Source of the DNA: Lachnospiraceae bacterium
GTDB taxonomy: Bacteria > Bacillota > Clostridia > Lachnospirales > Lachnospiraceae
Direction of reading: 5' to 3'
DNA length: 16,964 bases
Assembly (NCBI GenBank): GCA_019423745.1
Contig: JAHZAV010000043.1
Coordinates: 1 to 16,964 of the forward strand
The notes beneath the pieces are model-generated. The model was not told the DNA's origin. It saw only the letters and a program-made list of their open reading frames with translations, and did not search any database. Positions 6,672 to 14,900 of the stretch are shown here, in pieces. Position 1 is the stretch's first letter. Each line of letters starts with the position of its first letter. The translations under genes and the position numbers were made by a program.

Positions 6672-8042
6672 ATGGAAGAAAAAACATACCTGAAATGGTA
6701 TAACAAAGTAGGTTACGGAACGGGAGATATTGCAGGAAATGTAGTATATGCTTTTCTATCATCATTTGTCATGATTTACCTGACAAATACAGTTGGGTTA
6801 AATTCGGGCATAGTAGGTACATTGATAGCGGTATCAAAATTATTTGATGGAGTTACGGATATATTTTTCGGTACAATGATAGACCATACAAAGAGTAAGA
6901 TGGGGAAAGCAAGACCGTGGATGTTCTATGGATTTTTTGGCTGTGCCATCACGTTGTTTGGTGTATTTGCAATTCCGACAAGTCTTGGAAAAACAGCTCA
7001 GTATGCATGGTTTTTTATAGCATATACATTGCTTAATGCTGTATTTTATACTGCTAATAATATTGCGTATGCAGCGTTGACATCACTGGTAACAAAAAAC
7101 AGTAAAGAGCGTGTTCAGATGGGTTCTTTCCGTTTCATGTTCTCATTTGGTACAAATCTAGTCATCCAGTCTGTTACTGTTGGTGCAGTAGAAATGTTTG
7201 GTGGCGGTGCAACTGCATGGAGAACTATCGCATTTATTTACTGTATTATAGGTATTATTACCAATACACTTGCTGTATTTTCAGTAAAAGAACTGTCAGA
7301 TGAAGAATTAAAAGATGATAGTGTGGCAGGAGAGGAAGATGACAAACTTTCTTTTAAGCAGATAATAAAACTTCTCTTTAGTAATAAATATTTTTCAATG
7401 ATTTGCGTGATTTACATTCTTCAGCAGCTTCGTGCTTCTATGGTGAATGTAGGAATCTTTTTTATGACATATGTATTACTGAATACGAATTTGTTTGGTG
7501 TATTTTCATGGGCGAATAATATTCCATTGATCATTGCACTTGCCATTACACCTACACTTGTTTCAAAAATGAAAGGAATGTATAAGTTAAACAAGTATAG
7601 TTATATGCTTGCTACAGTATGTCGTCTGATGGTTGCAGTGGCAGGTTATCTGGGAAGTGTTCCGTTGATGCTGTTATTTACAGTTCTTACATCCCTTGGA
7701 GAAGGACCTTGGCAGGGAGACATGAGTGCAGTAATTGCACAATGTTCAGAACATACTTATTTAAAGAGTGGAAAGCGAATTGACGGTTCCATGTTCTCTT
7801 GTACTTCATTAGGCGTAAAACTCGGTGGAGGTATTGGTGTTGCACTTTCAGGCTGGATGCTAGATATAAGTGGATATATTAACATTGACAACGCGGTTCA
7901 GCCAGATAGCTGTATTAATATGATGTATTTTATGTATTTGTGGCTTCCGTTCATATTTGACATAATTATTACAGTTATTCTTTCATTCCTTAATGTAGAG
8001 AGTGCAAATATGAAATTAAAAGAAAATATGCAGAATCAGTAA
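6672..8042 (+). CDS. GPH-family sugar:cation symporter, probable lactose permease
   Basis: A 456-residue membrane protein with about 12 hydrophobic segments, typical of the glycoside-pentoside-hexuronide (MelB/LacS-like) branch of the MFS superfamily. The N-terminal signature is present: an acidic FDGVTDIFFG segment (Asp59, Asp63), then MIDHTKSKMGKARPW with Asp71 and Arg81, corresponding to cation and sugar site residues in MelB. There is no C-terminal EIIA-like domain, unlike streptococcal LacS. ATG 6672 is preferred over an upstream GTG at 6654 because GGAAGGAG at 6655-6662 precedes it. It is the first gene of the operon with lacL, lacM and galK, so a beta-galactoside (lactose) substrate is inferred from context. 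Confidence 0.9.
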   Translation: MEEKTYLKWYNKVGYGTGDIAGNVVYAFLSSFVMIYLTNTVGLNSGIVGTLIAVSKLFDGVTDIFFGTMIDHTKSKMGKARPWMFYGFFGCAITLFGVFAIPTSLGKTAQYAWFFIAYTLLNAVFYTANNIAYAALTSLVTKNSKERVQMGSFRFMFSFGTNLVIQSVTVGAVEMFGGGATAWRTIAFIYCIIGIITNTLAVFSVKELSDEELKDDSVAGEEDDKLSFKQIIKLLFSNKYFSMICVIYILQQLRASMVNVGIFFMTYVLLNTNLFGVFSWANNIPLIIALAITPTLVSKMKGMYKLNKYSYMLATVCRLMVAVAGYLGSVPLMLLFTVLTSLGEGPWQGDMSAVIAQCSEHTYLKSGKRIDGSMFSCTSLGVKLGGGIGVALSGWMLDISGYINIDNAVQPDSCINMMYFMYLWLPFIFDIIITVILSFLNVESANMKLKENMQNQ

Positions 8043-8107
8043 TGAAAATAGCCCCTGAAGTTTGTCTTTATGGGCTGTATAGAAAATAAGAAAAAAGGAG
8101 AATTATT

Positions 8108-10009
8108 ATGAATGCTGATATGAAATGGTTAGATGATCCGGAAGTGTTCCGTGTAAACCAGTTGGACGCACACAGCGACCATTGCTACTATATAGATTAT
8201 GCAGATATGGAAAAATCGGAGAATCCATTGATGCAGTCATTAAATGGACAATGGGAGTTTGCTTTTAGCAAAAATGTAATGGATAGACCGGAAAATTTTT
8301 ATGAGGAAAATTTTGATGCATCTTCATTTGCTAAGATTATGGTTCCGGGGCATATCGAACTGGCAGGCTATGACAAAATACGCTATATCAATACGATGTA
8401 TCCGTGGGAGGGAAAAGAATATCACAGGGGTGCGTATAGTATGGAGAGTACCGGGGACGAGGCAGGAATGTTTTCCGAGGCAGAGTATAATCCTGTCGGA
8501 TCTTATATCAAACGATTTGATTTGAGTGAGCAAATGCGTGAAAAGAAAATCTGTATCTGTTTTGAAGGTGTGGAAGAAGCAATGTATCTGTGGCTGAATG
8601 GTCAATTTGTAGGATATGCGGAGGATAGTTTTACACCGTCAGAATTTGACCTGACACCATTTATCAGAGAAAAAGGAAATGTGCTGGCAGTTCAGGTCCA
8701 CAAAATGAGTACGGCAGCATTTTTGGAGGATCAGGATTTTTTCCGCTTTTTTGGAATTTTCAGAAATGTAACTTTAAAAGCAGTGCCAGAGGTGCATTTG
8801 GAAGATGTATGGTTACAGCCGACACTAAACAAGGATAATGTAAGCGGCAGGGTATTGGTAAAGATGAAAGTAACTGCTCCAGAAGGAAAGAAAGTAGCTG
8901 CCCATTTTGTTTTAAAAGACCGAGAAAATAATCAGGTGGCAGGGGGCAATATCACCTTAGAGGAAAAGGATGGAAGTCGTTTAGGAGTGATTGATACTGA
9001 GGTTGGAAGTGTTAAGGCATGGGATAATCACTGCCCATATTTGTATCACGCATATGTAGAGCTTAGAAGCGAAGATGGAGAAATATTAGAGATAATTCCA
9101 TATGACATAGGTTTTAGAAGACTTGAAATGATTGACAAGGTGATCTATTTAAATGGTAAACGTCTTGTCATTACGGGAGTGAACCGTCATGAGTGGAGTG
9201 CAAAGACAGGAAGAAGCATTAGTATGGATGAAATGACAGCAGACATTGATTGTATGATTAGAAATAATATCAATGCAGTACGCACCTGTCATTATCCGGA
9301 TCAGATACCGTGGTATTACCTGTGTGATAAAGCTGGCATTTATGTAATGGCAGAAACGAATATGGAAAGTCATGGAACATTCCAGAAACTTGGTGCGATT
9401 GAACCATCGTGCAGCGTACCTTGTTCTATTCCGCAATGGCGGGAGGCTGTTGTTGACAGGGCTAGGAGTAATTTTGAAACTTTTAAAAACCATACAGCAA
9501 TTCTTTTCTGGTCTTTAGGAAATGAATCTTATGCGGGTGATGATATAGAAGCAATGAATACTTACTTCAAGGAAAAGCAGGATGGCAGATTTGTTCATTA
9601 TGAAAGCTCTTTCTATGACCGTAATTATGAGGAAACCATATCAGATGTAGAGAGCAGAATGTATGCAAAGCCTTATGAAGTGGAGGAATATTTAAATAAC
9701 AATCCAAAGAAACCTTATATTTTGTGTGAGTATATGCATGATATGGGTAATTCGATGGGAGGACTTGGTACTTATATGAAGTTAATAGATAAGTATGAGA
9801 TGTACCACGGTGGATTTATCTGGGATTTCATTGATCAGGCACTTCTCGTGAAAGATGAAGTGACAGGAAAAGAAGTTTTGCGTTATGGCGGAGACTTTGA
9901 TGATAAGCCTTCTGATTATGAGTTTTCAGGAAATGGAATCGTATTTGCAGACCGTAAGGAAAAACCAGCTATGCAGGAAGTGAGGTATTACTATGGCTTA
10001 TACAGATAA
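8108..10009 (+). CDS. lacL: Beta-galactosidase large subunit LacL (GH2)
   Basis: A 633-residue glycoside hydrolase family 2 protein, close to the length of lactobacillar LacL (about 626) and lacking the C-terminal third of E. coli LacZ. In order it has a jelly-roll sugar-binding domain (LNGQWEFAFS, VPGHIELAGYD, MYPWEGKE), an immunoglobulin-like domain, and a TIM barrel with the GVNRHE motif (357-362), the acid/base Glu473 in FWSLGNES and the nucleophile Glu541 in ILCEYMHDMGN. AAGGAG at 8095-8100 gives the ATG at 8108. It needs the small subunit encoded immediately downstream, whose gene overlaps it by 17 bp, to complete the active site. It is cytoplasmic, hydrolysing lactose delivered by the upstream symporter. 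Confidence 0.94.
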   Translation: MNADMKWLDDPEVFRVNQLDAHSDHCYYIDYADMEKSENPLMQSLNGQWEFAFSKNVMDRPENFYEENFDASSFAKIMVPGHIELAGYDKIRYINTMYPWEGKEYHRGAYSMESTGDEAGMFSEAEYNPVGSYIKRFDLSEQMREKKICICFEGVEEAMYLWLNGQFVGYAEDSFTPSEFDLTPFIREKGNVLAVQVHKMSTAAFLEDQDFFRFFGIFRNVTLKAVPEVHLEDVWLQPTLNKDNVSGRVLVKMKVTAPEGKKVAAHFVLKDRENNQVAGGNITLEEKDGSRLGVIDTEVGSVKAWDNHCPYLYHAYVELRSEDGEILEIIPYDIGFRRLEMIDKVIYLNGKRLVITGVNRHEWSAKTGRSISMDEMTADIDCMIRNNINAVRTCHYPDQIPWYYLCDKAGIYVMAETNMESHGTFQKLGAIEPSCSVPCSIPQWREAVVDRARSNFETFKNHTAILFWSLGNESYAGDDIEAMNTYFKEKQDGRFVHYESSFYDRNYEETISDVESRMYAKPYEVEEYLNNNPKKPYILCEYMHDMGNSMGGLGTYMKLIDKYEMYHGGFIWDFIDQALLVKDEVTGKEVLRYGGDFDDKPSDYEFSGNGIVFADRKEKPAMQEVRYYYGLYR

Positions 10010-10946
10010 GAATAAATTGAGAGTCGTATATGGAGATTATACACTTGGTGTACATGGAGAAGGGTTTGACTATATATTCTCTTATTCACAGGGCGGTCTG
10101 GAGTCTATAGTAAAAAAAGGTTATGAATGGCTGTATCGTTGTCCAAAGCCTACTTTTTGGAGAGCATTAACAGATAATGACAGAGGCAGCAGGTTTCATA
10201 TTAAAAGTGGAAGCTGGCTCGCATCGGATATGTTCATTGACTGTAAAAAAACGGAAGTTATTATGGACGGTGAACTGCAAAAGCAGTATGCTCCGGACAA
10301 TAACAGCTATGGCGGTGATGTGGCTGCCGGGGAAATAATTGTGAAATATACCTATGAGACTGTCGGCAATCCAGTAACAACAGTCATTGTATCTTATACA
10401 ATTGATGTAATTGGAAATATCAAGGTGGATGTGGATTACACAGGAGTAAAGGGACTGCCAGAACTTCCGGTATTCGGAATGAGGTTTATTATGCCGACAC
10501 TTGCAGATAAATATATGTACAAGGGATTATCGGGGGAAACCTATCCGGACAGAAAGGCAGGGGCAGAAAAAGGAGTTTATGAGGTATCAGATTTGAGACT
10601 GACACCATATCTGGTTCCACAGGAATGTGGTATGAGAATGGATACAGAGTGGCTGGAGATTACAAGACATACAAGTCTTGATAATAGCAGAACGGATAGT
10701 TCAGCAAAGACATTAAGAATAGAGAAAAACGACAAGGCATTTGCTTTTTCATGCCTACCTTATACAGCATCAGAGATTGAAAACGCAACACACCATGAGG
10801 AACTGCCACCAGCAAGAAGAACAGTCCTTTGTGTCTATGGTGCAGTAAGAGGAGTTGGTGGAATTGATAGCTGGGGAAGTGATGTGGAAGATGATTATCG
10901 GATTAATGCAGAAAAAGACATTCACTATTCTTTCATTATCCGCTAA
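9993..10946 (+). CDS. lacM: Beta-galactosidase small subunit LacM
   Basis: A 317-residue protein equal to the C-terminal small-chain domain of LacZ, with the family motif FWRALTDNDRG at residues 55-65. It is close to the LacM length in lactobacilli (about 318). Its ATG at 9993 lies inside the end of lacL with GAGG at 9982-9985 seven nt upstream, and the 17-bp overlap suggests translational coupling and stoichiometric production. A frameshifted lacZ is unlikely: both halves have proper ends, the second has its own ribosome site, and the sizes match known LacLM heterodimers. The protein has no activity alone in characterised systems. Confidence 0.93.
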   Translation: MAYTDKNKLRVVYGDYTLGVHGEGFDYIFSYSQGGLESIVKKGYEWLYRCPKPTFWRALTDNDRGSRFHIKSGSWLASDMFIDCKKTEVIMDGELQKQYAPDNNSYGGDVAAGEIIVKYTYETVGNPVTTVIVSYTIDVIGNIKVDVDYTGVKGLPELPVFGMRFIMPTLADKYMYKGLSGETYPDRKAGAEKGVYEVSDLRLTPYLVPQECGMRMDTEWLEITRHTSLDNSRTDSSAKTLRIEKNDKAFAFSCLPYTASEIENATHHEELPPARRTVLCVYGAVRGVGGIDSWGSDVEDDYRINAEKDIHYSFIIR

Positions 10947-10972
10947 GTTTTGTTTGAAGTGAGGTGTTTGAG

Positions 10973-12250
10973 ATGCAGATAGAGATATTGATTCGTAGTT
11001 TTTTGGATGGTGCATATGATGAAAGACTCTTAGACATTTATGCTGATGAGACAAAGATTTCTTACCAGAGGGAACGCTATATCAATGCAATAAAGAAATT
11101 TGAGCAGTGCTATAAGCCGGGAGATGTGGAATTGTTCAGTGCTCCGGGAAGAAGTGAGATTGGCGGCAACCATACGGATCATCAGAACGGAGAGGTTTTG
11201 GCAGCCTCAGTTAATCTTGATACTATTGGGATCGTAAAAAAGACGGATGATAATGTAATCAGATTAGTTTCTGATAACTACGATGAAATCATTATCCGGC
11301 TTGATGATGTATCTGTAAAGGAAAAAGAAAAGGAAACAACAAAGGCTTTGATAAAAGGTGTGGTTTCTGGATTCCTTGAGAGAAAATATGCAGTTGGAGG
11401 TTTTCAGGCATATATAACAAGTGATGTGTTGATTGGTGCGGGACTTTCATCTTCGGCAGCATTTGAAACACTGATAGGAACGATTTTGTCTGGACTTTAT
11501 AATTGTGGAAAAGTTTCAGCGACAGAGATAGCCATTATTGGACAGTATGCTGAAAATGTTTATTTCGGAAAGCCTTGTGGTCTGATGGATCAGATGGCAA
11601 GTTCTACGGGAAATCTTGTTCATATTGATTTTGCTAACCCGGAAAATCCACAGGTTGAAAAAATTGATTTTGATATGGAAAAGTATGGTTATAGACTATG
11701 TATTACGGATACAAAAGGCTCTCATGCTGATTTGACAGATGAATATGCGGCAGTTCCGAAGGAAATGAAACTTGTTGCAAAATATTTTGGAAAAGAAGTG
11801 CTGTGTGATGTATCTGCAAATGATGTACTGGAAAACATTCATAATTTAAGAGAAAAACTTGGGGATAGGTGTGTCCTTCGTGCACTACACTTTATTTGTG
11901 AGAATGAAAGAGTACGGAAAGAAGTAAGAGCATTGAAGTCAGGAAATATAGGAGCATTTTTGGAGAATGTGAAAGCCTCTGGTAATTCTTCTTTTAAATA
12001 TTTGCAGAATGTTTATTCAAATCAAGATATAAAAAATCAGAATGTTTCCGTTGCACTGCTTGTAAGTGAAATGCTTTTAGGAGAAAACGGTGTATGCAGG
12101 GTGCATGGCGGTGGTTTTGCTGGAACAATACAGGCATTTGTGAAGAATGAATATGTAGAGTCTTATAAATCCGGAATGGATAATGTATTTGGTAACGGTT
12201 CCTGTAAAGATTTGAGAATAAGAAAATATGGCGGCATAAAAGTGTTATGA
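10973..12250 (+). CDS. galK: Galactokinase
   Basis: A 425-residue GHMP kinase that phosphorylates galactose at C1, the first Leloir step. The galactokinase signature is near residues 57-70 (APGRSEIGGNHTDH), with Gly-Gly where many enzymes have Gly-Glu. The GHMP ATP-binding loop GAGLSSSAAFE starts near residue 155, and CGLMDQMASS follows. The C-terminal GHMP motif VHGGGFAGTIQAF is intact. ATG 10973 is chosen because GAGGTG (10961-10966) lies six nt upstream; the in-frame GTG 10964 lies within that ribosome site. It follows lacM by 26 nt and so would phosphorylate galactose released by LacLM. The downstream galE is destroyed and no galT is in view, so later Leloir steps must be encoded elsewhere. 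Confidence 0.93.
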   Translation: MQIEILIRSFLDGAYDERLLDIYADETKISYQRERYINAIKKFEQCYKPGDVELFSAPGRSEIGGNHTDHQNGEVLAASVNLDTIGIVKKTDDNVIRLVSDNYDEIIIRLDDVSVKEKEKETTKALIKGVVSGFLERKYAVGGFQAYITSDVLIGAGLSSSAAFETLIGTILSGLYNCGKVSATEIAIIGQYAENVYFGKPCGLMDQMASSTGNLVHIDFANPENPQVEKIDFDMEKYGYRLCITDTKGSHADLTDEYAAVPKEMKLVAKYFGKEVLCDVSANDVLENIHNLREKLGDRCVLRALHFICENERVRKEVRALKSGNIGAFLENVKASGNSSFKYLQNVYSNQDIKNQNVSVALLVSEMLLGENGVCRVHGGGFAGTIQAFVKNEYVESYKSGMDNVFGNGSCKDLRIRKYGGIKVL

Positions 12251-12270
12251 AATAGAAAGAAGGTTTTATT

Positions 12271-12403
12271 ATGAGGATTTTGGTTTTAGGAGGGGCTGGC
12301 TATATTGGTTCACATACAGTATACAGATCTTGAGACCATTATTTCAACAGCTTGGAATTGGCATATAAATCATCATAAAGGTAACAAGTTAATGCCGGAT
12401 TAG
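12271..12403 (+). pseudogene. galE: galE remnant: both ends joined by a large internal deletion
   Basis: ATG 12271 begins MRILVLGGAGYIGSHTV, the NAD-binding N terminus of UDP-glucose 4-epimerase, then stops at 12331-12333. Overlapping in the next frame, from 12320 to the TAG at 12401-12403, is YTDLETIISTAWNWHINHH, the usual epimerase C terminus. About 45 codons' worth of the usual 340 remain. The joint lies within GTATA at 12319-12323, a sequence that fits both parent contexts, so a microhomology deletion is likely. The ribosome site AGAAGG before the ATG is retained. The product cannot be an enzyme; galactose metabolism would need another epimerase gene. Confidence 0.88.
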
Positions 12404-12434
12404 ACAACTGACATTATAAATTAAAAGGAGTTGC

Positions 12435-13241
12435 TTGCGAGTGTTATTGGTATATGAGAACAAAACTGATGGAATAGCGGTTGAGTGGAAGAAAACAGTG
12501 CATTTTCCACCACATTTACACGAAGCAATAGAGGTAGTGTATGTAACTAATGGGAATATTGAGCTTGGAGTTGGACAAGAATTGTATCACATGGACGAGG
12601 GTGATTTTGCAATCGTGTTCCCAAATGTAATACATCATTATCAGGTGTTTGGGAAAAAAGAAAATAAGGTAATATACCTGTATCTTGATCCGACACTGTT
12701 TCCTTCCTATTATAAAGAGTTGCAGATATACAGCCCGAGGAACCCGGTTGTAAAAAAAGAGCGAGTGCATCCTGATGTAGTAAATGCCATAAAATATCTG
12801 GTAGGAATAACAGAGAGGAATTCCATGCTGATACAGGCATATGTACAGATGATTCTTGCCCATGTTTTCGCAGAAATGCCAATGGTTGATAAAAGTACAG
12901 TAGGGAGTGATGACTTGATTTATAATGCGGTAGAATATGTAGCCCAAAATTTTAGAGAGAAAGTCAGTCTTGAAAAAATGGCATACGATTTGTGTGTAAG
13001 CAAATATGTGTTATCAAGAATGTTTGCAAAAACCTTTCACTGTAATTTTAGTAAATATGTGAATGGAGTCCGGTTAAATTATGCAGTTGCGGCACTGGAA
13101 AACACAATGGATTCCATTACAAATATATGTCTTGATTGTGGGTTTGAAAGTCAAAGAACTTTTAACCGTGTTTTTAAGGATAGATACAAGATTACACCAA
13201 GAGAGTACAGAAAAAGAATGGAACACAATAATAAATGCTAA
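12435..13241 (+). CDS. AraC-family regulator downstream of galK
   Basis: A protein of up to 268 residues. The N-terminal cupin sensing domain shows HFPPHLHEAIEVVYV and a MDEGDFAIVFPN motif. The C-terminal AraC domain has two helix-turn-helix units (LEKMAYDLCVSKYVLSRMF, ITNICLDCGFESQRTFNRVF) and ends with ITPREYRKRM. The start is either TTG 12435 or GTG 12441 after AAAGGAG at 12424-12430; both are non-ATG and the spacing (4 or 10 nt) does not decide. It lies 31 nt after the galE scar on the same strand with no terminator between, so it may be read with the lactose operon. It may regulate the operon alongside the divergent AraC protein, or a target elsewhere. Confidence 0.88.
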   Translation: MRVLLVYENKTDGIAVEWKKTVHFPPHLHEAIEVVYVTNGNIELGVGQELYHMDEGDFAIVFPNVIHHYQVFGKKENKVIYLYLDPTLFPSYYKELQIYSPRNPVVKKERVHPDVVNAIKYLVGITERNSMLIQAYVQMILAHVFAEMPMVDKSTVGSDDLIYNAVEYVAQNFREKVSLEKMAYDLCVSKYVLSRMFAKTFHCNFSKYVNGVRLNYAVAALENTMDSITNICLDCGFESQRTFNRVFKDRYKITPREYRKRMEHNNKC

Positions 13242-13285
13242 TCGTATTATGTCTGTGAGTTTGTGCAAATGGAACGATACAGTCC

Positions 13286-13327
13286 TCATATGGAGCAGGG
13301 ATTTCCGGGGAATTGATTACCTGGCAT
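13286..13327 (-). pseudogene. Orphan 13-codon ORF behind a strong RBS, probable gene stub
   Basis: On the minus strand AAGGAGGTG is followed by ATG at 13327 (complement) and only 13 codons (MPGNQFPGNPCSI) before a stop at 13286-13288. The signals upstream are far better than such a short ORF would seem to need. It could be the start of a gene lost by rearrangement, or a leader peptide. I cannot assign the missing gene. Confidence 0.4.
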
Positions 13328-13334
13328 AAAAACA

Positions 13335-13389
13335 CCTCCTTGTTTGATAACAAAATTATATACAAATTTTGTTATGGAATCAATGGATA
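13335..13389 (-). promoter_or_regulatory. Minus-strand promoter overlapping an 11-bp-arm operator
   Basis: Read on the minus strand, TTGATT (near 13377-13382) and TATAAT (13354-13359) are 17 bp apart. ATAACAAAATT at 13347-13357 and AATTTTGTTAT at 13365-13375 form a perfect inverted repeat around a 7-nt centre that contains the -10 region. An AAGGAGGTG ribosome site follows at 13334-13342. This looks like an autoregulated repressor-type promoter, now leading only into a 13-codon stub. Confidence 0.6.
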
Positions 13390-13442
13390 TACCATTAGTG
13401 TTAGCAGTATAAACATAAATATTCATATGTATTTGACAGTAA

Positions 13443-13507
13443 GATCGTGAGCAAGCCCGTTGGGTGATTGTTCCCGGCGGGACGGAGAAAAAGAGATTGG
13501 AGCGATC
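13443..13507. other. GC-rich hairpin with closing stem, unidentified
   Basis: CCCGTTGGG (13456-13464) pairs with CCCGGCGGG (13473-13481) through nine positions, two of them G-U, around an 8-nt loop. GATCG at 13443-13447 and CGATC at 13503-13507 could close the structure. TTGACA at 13433-13438 lies just upstream, without a convincing -10. The GC content is unlike the surroundings. I do not recognise it as a known riboswitch or small RNA; it may be a remnant of a lost structured RNA or a mobile-element end. Confidence 0.3.
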
Positions 13508-13540
13508 ATAATGTTTATTTGGTTATTTCATTAATGAATG

Positions 13541-13589
13541 AACTTCTTTTATATGATTATTTATGCTATCATATATAAAGAAGTTTTTT
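13541..13589 (+). promoter_or_regulatory. Palindrome with T tract and possible -10 before the WYL regulator
   Basis: AACTTCTTT-TATATGA (13541-13556) pairs with the segment 13569-13585 with a single bulged base, around a 12-nt loop, and is followed by TTTTTT (13584-13589). This is terminator-like. TATCAT at 13567-13572, a possible -10, sits within it, 45 nt before the next start codon. It could end transcription from the left, act as an attenuator, or be the operator and promoter of the regulator gene; the sequence does not decide. Confidence 0.5.
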
Positions 13590-13617
13590 GCATTATCGTG
13601 GAGTTTGGAGGTGCAAT

Positions 13618-13839
13618 ATGCCTAAATCATCAAATCAGAAATTGAAGCTTATATATCTTATGAAGATTTTTCTGGAGAGAACGGATGAAACTCACAGTAT
13701 TACTATGCCGGAGATTATTGATGCACTCGCTGCGTATGATATAAGTGCGGAACGCAAAAGTTTGTATAATGATATTGAAAATCTCAGGGTGTATGGTCTG
13801 GATGTTATAGGAACGCAGGAAGACAGGCGGAGGCTATAA
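13618..13839 (+). pseudogene. N-terminal fragment of a WYL-type transcriptional regulator
   Basis: 73 residues beginning MPKSSNQKLKLIYLMKIFLE, followed by a winged-helix segment (ITMPEIIDALAAYDISAERKSLYNDIENL). This is the usual DNA-binding N terminus of WYL-domain regulators, which normally exceed 280 residues. ATG 13618 has a strong GGAGGTG at 13607-13613. The frame ends early in EDRRRL. The +1 frame from 13811 reads KTGGGYNLEG, resembling the GGY segment that normally follows the DNA-binding domain, so a frameshift near 13812-13822 is likely. The WYL sensing domain is missing. WYL regulators often control phage-defence genes, which suits the downstream genes; a free DNA-binding fragment could still be made. 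Confidence 0.7.
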
Positions 13840-14290
13840 TCTGGAAGGAAAGATTAGAGCAACTGGATTTATTCAGAAGAAAACTGGAGAATATAAAAAG
13901 CCACAAATGAAATCAGATCCAGTAATGAAACTACCAACAGCTTATGATATTGTCCTGACTCCGGCAAAAGAGGAAAGACTATCTCAGATTATTATAGAAA
14001 TTAACAATAGAACTGGTAGAAACTATGATAACGATGTGGCAATCAAAGCAGCTCTTCAGATTAGAGATATTATGAAAAAATCAGAGGAATTAAAGACAAG
14101 TGCAAAGAACAATACTGAACAGGATTTTGAATTTGCATTCTTCGATCATGTAGATGATGCACTCATTGATGGTTTGGAACAGAATCAAGATTTCTTTACA
14201 CTATTATTACAGAATGATGAAATAAAGAAAGAAGTTCTGGGTTTGTTTGTAGAGGACACATATCAGAGTTTAAGAGCAGTAAATGCGTAA
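13811..14290 (+). pseudogene. C-terminal remnant of a type I restriction R subunit (HsdR-like)
   Basis: The frame opens after a stop at 13808-13810 and runs to 14290; an internal ATG at 13907 has no credible ribosome site. The protein resembles the helical C-terminal end of HsdR subunits: LTPAKEERLSQIIIEINNRTG, then SAKNNTEQDFEFAF, then DALIDGLEQNQDFF and a VLGLFVEDTYQSLR ending. The nuclease and helicase parts, normally several hundred residues, are absent, and no hsdM or hsdS is in view. It is joined to the WYL fragment with a one-base frame offset, so a deletion that removed the regulator's C terminus and most of hsdR is the simplest history. The HsdR assignment is from pattern recall and is moderately sure. 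Confidence 0.6.
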
Positions 14291-14314
14291 TGAATAAGAT
14301 TGAGTGGTGTAATT

Positions 14315-14884
14315 ATGGAGAAAATAGATGTTATTGAACAAGCAGCAAATAGGCTTCTGCAACATAATTTTGCAGAAGCAAGAATAGCGATAGAAACAGA
14401 ATATCCATTTCATAAATTGACTGCACAAGGGCGTCATTATACAGATAAAGAGAAGATGGCTCAATTTGTACGGGATGGATTTATTGACAGATATAGTGGA
14501 CAGAAACTTGTGAATCCAGGAATATTGAAGGTACTATCTTATTACATGCCTGAGACATTTCCATATCATGCTCATTGGAAAATGGAAGAATGTCATAATG
14601 CTTACTGGGAGTTTGTACCTACTGTAGATCACATATATCCTGTAGCATTAGGTGGGGCTGATTCTATGGATAATTGGGCGACAACGTCTATGCTACACAA
14701 TTCAATTAAGAGTAATTGGACATTAGAACAACTTAATTGGAAACTGTATGATGCCGGTGATTTTGATAAATATGATGGATTAACAGGACTGTTTACTAAA
14801 TTGGTGGAAGCAGACAAGAAATTGTTAAGTGATTCTTATATTAAACGATGGTACCGATTGTCGGTTGTTGTTGCAAGCAAATAG
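14315..14884 (+). CDS. HNH endonuclease
   Basis: A 189-residue protein with an HNH (beta-beta-alpha metal) nuclease core at about residues 103-134. Asp105-His106 in VDHIYPVALGG is followed by Asn120 in DNWATTS and His128-Asn129-x-x-Lys132 in LHNSIKSNW. Upstream, IDRYSGQKLV replaces the Cys pair of zinc-binding HNH proteins. ATG 14315 is chosen over TTG 14300; the ribosome site is poor for both. It begins 24 nt after the HsdR remnant and ends 16 nt before the Abi_C gene. HNH proteins of this kind act in restriction and phage defence, nicking or cutting DNA. The target, such as modified or foreign DNA, is unknown. No partner methylase is visible. Confidence 0.85.
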   Translation: MEKIDVIEQAANRLLQHNFAEARIAIETEYPFHKLTAQGRHYTDKEKMAQFVRDGFIDRYSGQKLVNPGILKVLSYYMPETFPYHAHWKMEECHNAYWEFVPTVDHIYPVALGGADSMDNWATTSMLHNSIKSNWTLEQLNWKLYDAGDFDKYDGLTGLFTKLVEADKKLLSDSYIKRWYRLSVVVASK

Positions 14885-14900
14885 AGGAGGTGCTATAGAT

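Noticed and set aside
9950..10030. Frameshifted single lacZ gene at the lacL-lacM joint
   Set aside because: Both parts have the sizes of LacL and LacM, the second has its own ATG and GAGG ribosome site, and the 17-bp overlap is the known arrangement, so two subunits are more likely.
13074..13289. Minus-strand frame overlapping the second araC gene
   Set aside because: It is a shadow of the AraC coding sequence with an unconvincing composition and no family resemblance; only the stub before it has proper signals.
13443..13507. Known riboswitch such as a guanidine or c-di-GMP type
   Set aside because: No conserved core of any riboswitch I know is visible and no suitable downstream gene is adjacent.
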